DNA of 25,839 nt from a virus. The DNA is taken from the IMG/VR virus record IMGVR_UViG_3300044811_000041, positions 1-25,839 of that record; one strand, written 5' to 3'. Under the pieces are notes generated by a model. That model saw only the letters and a program-made list of their open reading frames with translations. It was not told the origin of the DNA and ran no database searches. The position numbers and the translations under genes were made by a program. Of the stretch, positions 21,576 through 25,839 are shown one piece after another. Numbering within the stretch: the first letter of the stretch is position 1; every line of letters starts with the position of its first letter.

Positions 21576-22136
21576 TTAGAGCGTCAATGTGCTGTCGTAT
21601 AGATATCGATAGGCGACATTTCCGCTCGCGTCGACATAGCAATTTACGGTGAATTCGTACAAGGTCAAGTCGTTGGCCCACTTCACGTCCCCGCGCTCGA
21701 CGACCTGCCCCAGTGGCACCACGATGCGCTGCAGCTTGCCGCTGTCGGAGATGCCGTGGAATACCCAGGTGCGGACGTCCTTGACCGGCGGCTTCTCCGC
21801 GATCGTGACGCCCGTGCCGGTCTGTGTCAGCGTCGAGCCGGGATACATGAGGGCCAATGTCTGGCCGTTCGTTTCCTGGCAGGCAAATTTAAACTGCTTC
21901 TGATATTTGCCCAGCAGGGTGGCGACGAGAACGTTGCCCTGCCAGGCGTAGAAGTCGGTCGTGTCCTGCGACGTTGAATCGGAGAGGCCGTCGTCGGTGA
22001 TGCTGCCGACGTCCTTATACGCCGCAATCAACGAGGTAGTGGCGTCAGTCGGGAGGGCGGTTCCCGTGACTCCGTACCCAGTGACAGCGACCAATCCGTT
22101 CTGGTACGCCCTGATCTTTGTGGTATCGACCGCCAT
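21576..22136 (-). CDS. Major tail protein (tail tube subunit)
   Basis: The product has 186 residues; ATG 22136 follows AAGGAG. The sequence has the tail-tube pattern: an opening strand (MAVDTTKIRAYQNGLVAV), then DVGSITDDGLSDSTSQDT and FYAWQGNVLVATLLGKYQ, a short beta-rich core (FKFACQETNGQTLALMY), and a closing strand (YEFTVNCYVDASGNVAYRYL). Many copies form the tube. Flanking hairpins may raise its expression. It follows a small structural protein, and lies just before the chaperone genes, the standard siphovirus order. Confidence 0.9.
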   Translation of the reverse strand: MAVDTTKIRAYQNGLVAVTGYGVTGTALPTDATTSLIAAYKDVGSITDDGLSDSTSQDTTDFYAWQGNVLVATLLGKYQKQFKFACQETNGQTLALMYPGSTLTQTGTGVTIAEKPPVKDVRTWVFHGISDSGKLQRIVVPLGQVVERGDVKWANDLTLYEFTVNCYVDASGNVAYRYLYDSTLTL

Positions 22137-22167
22137 GGGTCACTCACTCCTTGGGGCATGGTGAAGG

Positions 22168-22183
22168 CCCGGCGGTCGCCGGG
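22168..22183 (-). other. Hairpin upstream of the major tail protein gene
   Basis: CCCGGCG (22168-22174) and CGCCGGG (22177-22183) form a 7-bp stem with a 2-base loop. The surrounding sequence (GCATGRYGAARGCCCGGCGG) is shared with the hairpin at 22573-22591. It lies in the 73-bp gap before the tail tube gene. Confidence 0.55.
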
Positions 22184-22209
22184 TGGGGACGAGCGGGAAG
22201 GGGCCTGGA

Positions 22210-22548
22210 TCAGCCTGGGAAATGCAGTACCTGGAATTTCACGTCGGTCGCGTTGTCCCCACTGATTTGCAAGGTCGTCGAGTAGTTGCCGACATCCCAC
22301 GGCCCGAGCAGGATGCTGGAGCTCACCGGGATGGGACTGGTCCGCGTGGCGGCGGCGAGACCGTCCACGGTGCCGGTCGGGGTGACGATCACGTTGCGGA
22401 TAACGGCACCGTTGCTGTTCGACGCGATCACGATGATGCGGCCGTCATTGACGATGCTGTTGCCGTTCGTGACGTCGGCCGCAACGGCGGCCGGCAGTGC
22501 GACACCGGCACGGGTGGGCTCGTAGGAGGTGAGTGCGGTACGGGGCAT
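22210..22548 (-). CDS. Small structural protein (decoration or tail)
   Basis: The product has 112 residues; ATG 22548 follows GGAGGAA. It has a family-like pattern known from actinophage structural regions: ADVTNGNSIVNDGRIIVIAS, then TPTGTVDGLA, then LLGPWDVGNYSTTLQI and DVKFQVLHFPG at the end. Its beta-sandwich character fits a small capsid or tail protein. Here it sits between the neck genes and the tail tube gene, which leaves both options open. Confidence 0.7.
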   Translation of the reverse strand: MPRTALTSYEPTRAGVALPAAVAADVTNGNSIVNDGRIIVIASNSNGAVIRNVIVTPTGTVDGLAAATRTSPIPVSSSILLGPWDVGNYSTTLQISGDNATDVKFQVLHFPG

Positions 22549-22572
22549 GAATTCCTCCGGGCATGACGAAAG

Positions 22573-22591
22573 CCCGGCGGAGCGCGCCGGG
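22573..22591 (-). other. Hairpin upstream of the small structural gene
   Basis: CCCGGCG (22573-22579) and CGCCGGG (22585-22591) form a 7-bp stem with a 5-base loop, in the gap before the gene that starts at 22548. It is flanked by the same sequence as the hairpin at 22168-22183. Confidence 0.55.
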
Positions 22592-22610
22592 TGGAGAAGG
22601 GGGGTGGAGA

Positions 22611-22648
22611 CGCGAAAGGCCCTGACTACGCGGTCAGGGCCTTTCGCG
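22611..22648. terminator. Perfect 16-bp hairpin after the HNH gene
   Basis: CGCGAAAGGCCCTGAC (22611-22626) and GTCAGGGCCTTTCGCG (22633-22648) are exactly complementary around a 6-base loop. It starts 10 bp after the HNH stop. On the minus strand TCTCCACCCC follows, so the T tail is weak. It may insulate the flanking late genes from the endonuclease. Confidence 0.8.
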
Positions 22649-22658
22649 AGCGTGCTAG

Positions 22659-23390
22659 CTATCCGAGCAAGGCGAGCTGCTCATTGCCGCCGCGATTACT
22701 ACGTGAACTGTTGCACGAATAATGAGCCGCTCTCGTGTTAGCCCTGGAGTGAGGGCCGCCTTCCGAGACCGGAATGATGTGATCGAGAGTTACGCACATC
22801 CGATTGGGCCAAAGGATGGTCTTGTTGATCCGCTTGAGGCAGATCCCGCACTTCCACTTGTCGCGTTCGAAAATCTCGAGATCCTCGAACTTTTCATAAC
22901 CAGCACCGCGAAGGCGGGCGCGACGGACGTGCCCGTGCCTTCGCCGGCTGGGTGCCGCCGCAAGGTAGGAAACCCTCTTGCAGTCCTCGCACATCCATGC
23001 CGGGCGTCCGGGTGAGACCGTCCACTCGAAGGTCGCGGCGCAAACTTCGCAGGTGCAGGTAAGGATCGTTCCTGTCGGCTGGTGGCCCTTGATCCTTTGC
23101 CAGGCGCGGACGCCTTCGCGGGTATATTCGGCCTGACAGTCGGTGCATCGGAGCGAGGGCCTGCCACCCAATCGCCTGGGGGTAAACGGGGTCTGGCAGT
23201 CGACGCAGGTGCGTGCCGTCGGTTCGAGCCTGATGCCGGCCCTGCGTCGACGTGCGGCGTCGCGGTTGTTGATTCGGGTCCGCTCTTTTACGCAGGCCGC
23301 ACAGTAGACGGGCTTGGCGCCGGTCGCCTTTGCGACGATCTCGTTCCCGCACTCCTGACAGGCCAGAACCGCGCTGGTAGCTTCACTCAT
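22659..23390 (-). CDS. HNH homing-type endonuclease with three zinc ribbons
   Basis: The product has 243 residues from ATG 23390. Three CxxC-CxxC zinc ribbons come first: C11/C14-C30/C33, C62/C65-C82/C85 and C114/C117-C134/C137. The nuclease domain follows: C181-x-x-C184, the catalytic D203-H204 in LDHIIPVSEGG, and HYSCNSSRSNR with H223, C226 and N227. Free-standing HNH genes are selfish elements that insert between phage genes and cut relatives that lack them. G+C is lower than in the neighbours. The 149 bp before it (23391-23539) is non-coding, and the 16-bp hairpin lies behind it, so it looks like a separate insertion into the neck-tail gene order. Confidence 0.85.
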   Translation of the reverse strand: MSEATSAVLACQECGNEIVAKATGAKPVYCAACVKERTRINNRDAARRRRAGIRLEPTARTCVDCQTPFTPRRLGGRPSLRCTDCQAEYTREGVRAWQRIKGHQPTGTILTCTCEVCAATFEWTVSPGRPAWMCEDCKRVSYLAAAPSRRRHGHVRRARLRGAGYEKFEDLEIFERDKWKCGICLKRINKTILWPNRMCVTLDHIIPVSEGGPHSRANTRAAHYSCNSSRSNRGGNEQLALLG

Positions 23391-23539
23391 GTCGTTCGGA
23401 CTCCTGATTAGGGTCAGTGAGTTAGATCGGCGGCCCCGGTCAGCGCTTGAATCGCTGGCTGGGGCACCTTCGTTTACGTCTCAATTCTACGCGACCTGGG
23501 CACCCGAATCGAACCCGAAAGCCTTACCCCGCAAGGGTT

Positions 23540-23935
23540 TTACGGCACAAGCCCGTGCAGGTAGATCCGGTACGAGGCCCCGCGCCGATACACCTTCGGG
23601 TCGGGTAGCCACACCGGCGCCATCACCGTCTCAACGGCCTTCACGAACACGCCGTTGGCGAAGGTGTGCAGCGGCAGGTTGAGCCGCAGTTCGCTCCGGT
23701 TGTCCTCGGCGGCCTTGCGCGCGTGGTCGGCGTTGGCGGCGTACCAGTCGACGTCGAGCAGGACCACGTCCAGGGTGAGCCTGGTGTCGCCTTCGCCGCG
23801 TCCGCGCTGGAAGTGGCCGATCGGGGCGGTGAAGCGCCAATCGGAGGGCAACAGTGGGTCGGCCCATGTCTTCAGATTGAGGCGGCCGTGCGTCCACTCG
23901 CTGACCATCAGCTCCGGGTCCGCGTACCCCGTCAC
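23540..23935 (-). CDS. Neck / tail terminator-like protein
   Basis: The product has 131 residues from GTG 23935, which overlaps the stop of the previous gene (GTGA). It is a compact alpha/beta protein with strands (DTRLTLDVVLLDVDWYAANA) and a C-terminal strand (SYRIYLHGL). Position after the gp10-like protein, and before the tail tube gene, fits the tail terminator or tail completion protein that caps the tube and joins it to the head. The family is not certain. Confidence 0.65.
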   Translation of the reverse strand: MTGYADPELMVSEWTHGRLNLKTWADPLLPSDWRFTAPIGHFQRGRGEGDTRLTLDVVLLDVDWYAANADHARKAAEDNRSELRLNLPLHTFANGVFVKAVETVMAPVWLPDPKVYRRGASYRIYLHGLVP

Positions 23936-24342
23936 CCGCGTGCCGCCCGAAGCGCGTCCCTGAGGATGTGCTGAGCGGGTGTCCCCGGGTGGTGGACACG
24001 CTTGACGGGATGCCCGCCACCGGGCCAGGCGAGGGCCTTCTTGTCCTTCGGCTCGATGTCGTGAGCCCGCGACCCAAGCTCAATGATGATCGCCTTCGGG
24101 TCGGTCGCCGTGACCCGTACCCCACCGGCACCACCACGCGCCCGGAACCGAGACTTGTGGAATCCGCCGGGTCCGCCGACGCCGAACGCGTACTGGCCCG
24201 TCCTCACGGGCGCAGTCCGCTCGGCCTCGATGATGACCAGATCGGCCCTGTGCTCCAGGTCGCGCAGGACTCCCTCGGAGCGCGCGACTGAGTTGATTCC
24301 GGCCCTATTCGCGGTGAACTTCACCTTGACCGAGGAGGCCAT
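23932..24342 (-). CDS. HK97 gp10-like neck protein
   Basis: The product has 136 residues; ATG 24342 follows a G-rich site. The helix ending in APVRTG (residues about 44-49) is the mark of HK97 gp10-like and minor-capsid/neck proteins: it ends the N-terminal helix and is followed by a beta barrel (GVRVTATDPKAIIIELGSRA). H-P-V-K-R-V-H-H-P-G-T-P-A follows, then a C-terminal helix. These proteins join the head portal complex to the tail. It is directly preceded by the connector gene and coupled to the next one. Confidence 0.85.
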   Translation of the reverse strand: MASSVKVKFTANRAGINSVARSEGVLRDLEHRADLVIIEAERTAPVRTGQYAFGVGGPGGFHKSRFRARGGAGGVRVTATDPKAIIIELGSRAHDIEPKDKKALAWPGGGHPVKRVHHPGTPAQHILRDALRAARG

Positions 24343-24354
24343 GCCAGCCCCCGA

Positions 24355-24852
24355 TCACCAGTAGCTGGCGTTGTCGTAGCGGCAGTCGGCGGGCGGGAAG
24401 CCGGACCACATGGGCAGCACGTCGATTCCGTAGTCCCCGGTCCCGTTGGCCACGTCGTTGGCCGCCACCAGGTCGGCGAGCATGAGGTCGATGCGTTTCT
24501 CGAAGTCGCGGGCCCGTTCGAGGCTGGAGTCGTCGGCGGGCCAAGATCTTTCAATCCAGGCGCTCGCCCACAATTTGACGAGTACGCCCGCCATCGGCTC
24601 GGACAGCGTGTTGAGCGGGTATACCCGGGACGTCACCCAGGACACCCCGTCGGCGATCAGCCTCGTCACGATCGTGCCGGTGGGCCGCGTCGTGTCGTCG
24701 AAGGTCAACTCGTAGACGTCTTCGCCCTGGGTGTTCGTCGTGAGATCCTGCGCGAGGGTGCGGTGCGGAAGATAGTCGGCGACGTTGAGGACTGTGGGTG
24801 CCCAGTCGGGCAGGGTGGCTGGGTCTTCGTAGCCGCCTGCGGGTGCCGGCAT
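24355..24852 (-). CDS. Head-tail connector (gp6-like adaptor)
   Basis: The product has 165 residues; ATG 24852 overlaps the stop of the fibre-like gene (ATGA). The upstream open frame is only a shadow of that gene. The helical layout (PDWAPTVLNVADYLPHRTLA; FEKRIDLMLADLVAAND), with two strands between (DVYELTFDDTTRPTGTIVTR), is that of actinophage head-to-tail connectors of the gp6 or DNA-packaging adaptor kind. It would sit directly under the portal. The family assignment rests on order and pattern. Confidence 0.7.
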   Translation of the reverse strand: MPAPAGGYEDPATLPDWAPTVLNVADYLPHRTLAQDLTTNTQGEDVYELTFDDTTRPTGTIVTRLIADGVSWVTSRVYPLNTLSEPMAGVLVKLWASAWIERSWPADDSSLERARDFEKRIDLMLADLVAANDVANGTGDYGIDVLPMWSGFPPADCRYDNASYW

Positions 24853-25839
24853 CAGCCCGGCTCGCAGATCTGGTACGCCACCACCGACGTGTCGGTGGCG
24901 TCCTCGCTGGTGATGACGAAGCTGGTGGCGGGGGTTCTGGCCGTGATGCACACCGTTTTCGGTGCGGCAACGGTCCCCAGCGACTGGACGGTCAGGAAGA
25001 TCCGCGAGTTGGCGGTCACCGACGTGTTCGCGACGGTGACCGTCCCTGCAACCAGGGTCGCGACGCCCTGGCGGGCGTTGGAGCCCTCCTTGACGTAGAC
25101 GCCGGTGCGGGTCTGCACCGCCGACCAGCCGGTGTTCCCCGCACCGGACTCCTTGACGTACAGGACCCCTGTCGACGCGGTGCCGTTGGTGACCAGAGCC
25201 GCGGATCCGACTGGCTGGGTGGACGAGGACTCGGGGGTTCCGGACTTAGTGAGTACCGTGACCGTGTTGGCACTGTCTTGCGTGAGCAGTTTGACGCCGA
25301 AGCCCTGCAGGGTGATGTACGAGCCGCCGGTGCCGGAATTGATCAGGAAGTTGCCGCCGGAGCCGACCGCGTTCCAGGTCTTGCCACCGTTGGACAACTG
25401 AACCTGCGCGCCGGCCGAGTTCGTGATCTGGAGTGTCCCACCCTGCCAGAACGAGAAACTTTCCCCACCCGCGTTCACATCGTCTGCGGCCGAACGCAGA
25501 ATCCGGAGCAGGATCGTGCCCTCTACTTGGTCCGTGGCGGGCTGGATAGTGACGGCCAGTGCGCCACCGCTGAAGACGGCTGTCCCTTGCGCCCGCAGAC
25601 CGCCAGTGCTTGATGTGCTGGCAAATGCCACCGGCTCCGGGAACAGGCTCACCTGAGCCTGATGCGAGGTGAGAACGGCGTTCGTGCCAGCGACGGTTGC
25701 GTCCTCACTGATCAGAGCCTTCGTATCATCGCGGAAACCGTCAATGACAAGGTTGCGGCGGGCGCCCGAGTCGAATCGAATGTAGGCCAGCATGCCGGCG
25801 TTGGGGTCGTAGAAGTTGTTGCCGATGAAAAGGAAGTTC
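24852..25839 (-). CDS. Beta-helix / fibre-like phage protein, 5' end beyond window
   Basis: The frame is open to the right edge, giving at least 328 residues. The first segment (FLFIGNNFYDPNAGMLAYIR, then LVIDGF) looks like the end of a right-handed beta-helix of the pectate-lyase type. Middle parts are low-complexity beta (Thr/Ser/Gly/Val). The C-terminus (GVATLVAGTVTVANTSVTAN and ATSFVITSEDATDTSVVAY) resembles a module found at the ends of phage fibres and spikes. Such proteins usually bind or degrade glycans. It precedes the head-tail connector gene, so it may be a head or neck fibre rather than a tail fibre. Confidence 0.65.
   Translation of the reverse strand, partial: NFLFIGNNFYDPNAGMLAYIRFDSGARRNLVIDGFRDDTKALISEDATVAGTNAVLTSHQAQVSLFPEPVAFASTSSTGGLRAQGTAVFSGGALAVTIQPATDQVEGTILLRILRSAADDVNAGGESFSFWQGGTLQITNSAGAQVQLSNGGKTWNAVGSGGNFLINSGTGGSYITLQGFGVKLLTQDSANTVTVLTKSGTPESSSTQPVGSAALVTNGTASTGVLYVKESGAGNTGWSAVQTRTGVYVKEGSNARQGVATLVAGTVTVANTSVTANSRIFLTVQSLGTVAAPKTVCITARTPATSFVITSEDATDTSVVAYQICEPG

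Noticed and set aside
23498-23515. tRNA-like 3' end (GGTTCGATTCGGGTGCCC on the minus strand) just before the neck gene end
   Set aside because: The TTCGATT loop resembles a tRNA T arm, but the flanking bases do not pair to form the 5-bp stem, and no anticodon arm or acceptor stem can be built.
1-25839. CRISPR array, rRNA, insertion sequence or integrase
   Set aside because: No regularly spaced direct repeats, rRNA-like sequence, transposase or recombinase frame was found.

Overview
The window is high-GC actinobacterial DNA (roughly two thirds G+C, many GTG starts, start/stop overlaps of the ATGA or GTGA kind). It carries two modules. The left third (about 1-8.5 kb) looks like the transfer region of an actinomycete conjugative element. 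The right two thirds (about 8.6-25.8 kb, almost all minus strand) is the neck, tail and lysis region of a long-tailed siphovirus or prophage. The mix of TraB/Spd-like functions with a siphovirus late region suggests a filamentous actinomycete host (Micromonospora, Actinoplanes or Streptomyces type). The genus cannot be fixed from this sequence alone, and no integrase, attachment site or capsid gene is visible.

Left module. A short minus-strand operon (HTH regulator, 48-residue ORF, DnaB-N-like replication protein running off the left edge) diverges from a plus-strand operon across an intergenic region (958-1027) with inverted repeats. The plus operon encodes a DUF2637 membrane protein with a C-terminal helix-turn-helix, five small membrane or basic proteins, a 332-residue membrane-anchored protein with a strong internal start, and an 800-residue FtsK/SpoIIIE-type translocase with four membrane segments, a zinc ribbon and a C-terminal winged helix. 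A GIY-YIG nuclease-like membrane protein and a 68-residue protein close the operon. This layout matches the TraB/Spd double-stranded-DNA transfer systems of mycelial actinobacteria.

Boundary. Between 8473 and 8815 there is a cluster of hairpins, including a strong T-tailed terminator (8681-8746) that ends the minus-strand late transcription unit. The plus-strand operon and the phage late genes converge here.

Right module, read in the direction of transcription (right to left). A beta-helix/fibre-like protein (partial), three neck or head-tail connector proteins, an HNH homing-type endonuclease flanked by a perfect 16-bp hairpin, a small structural protein, the major tail protein, an unknown 158-residue protein, the tail assembly chaperones with a programmed -1 frameshift, a 1080-residue tape measure protein, a 279-bp non-coding stretch, a 954-residue tail tip protein, a 148-residue minor tail protein, a glycosidase-like tail protein, a 62-residue acidic protein, an M15-peptidase endolysin with a peptidoglycan-binding domain, a run of small membrane proteins, and a holin-like protein. 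Two plus-strand genes with their own candidate promoter (9193-9847) sit inside the lysis region like a moron.

How it fits together. If the two halves belong to one replicon, this would be a temperate phage or phage-plasmid that can lyse its host and also carries a mycelial DNA-transfer machine. If they do not, the terminator cluster near 8.6 kb would be the edge between a conjugative element and a prophage. The sequence here does not settle which.
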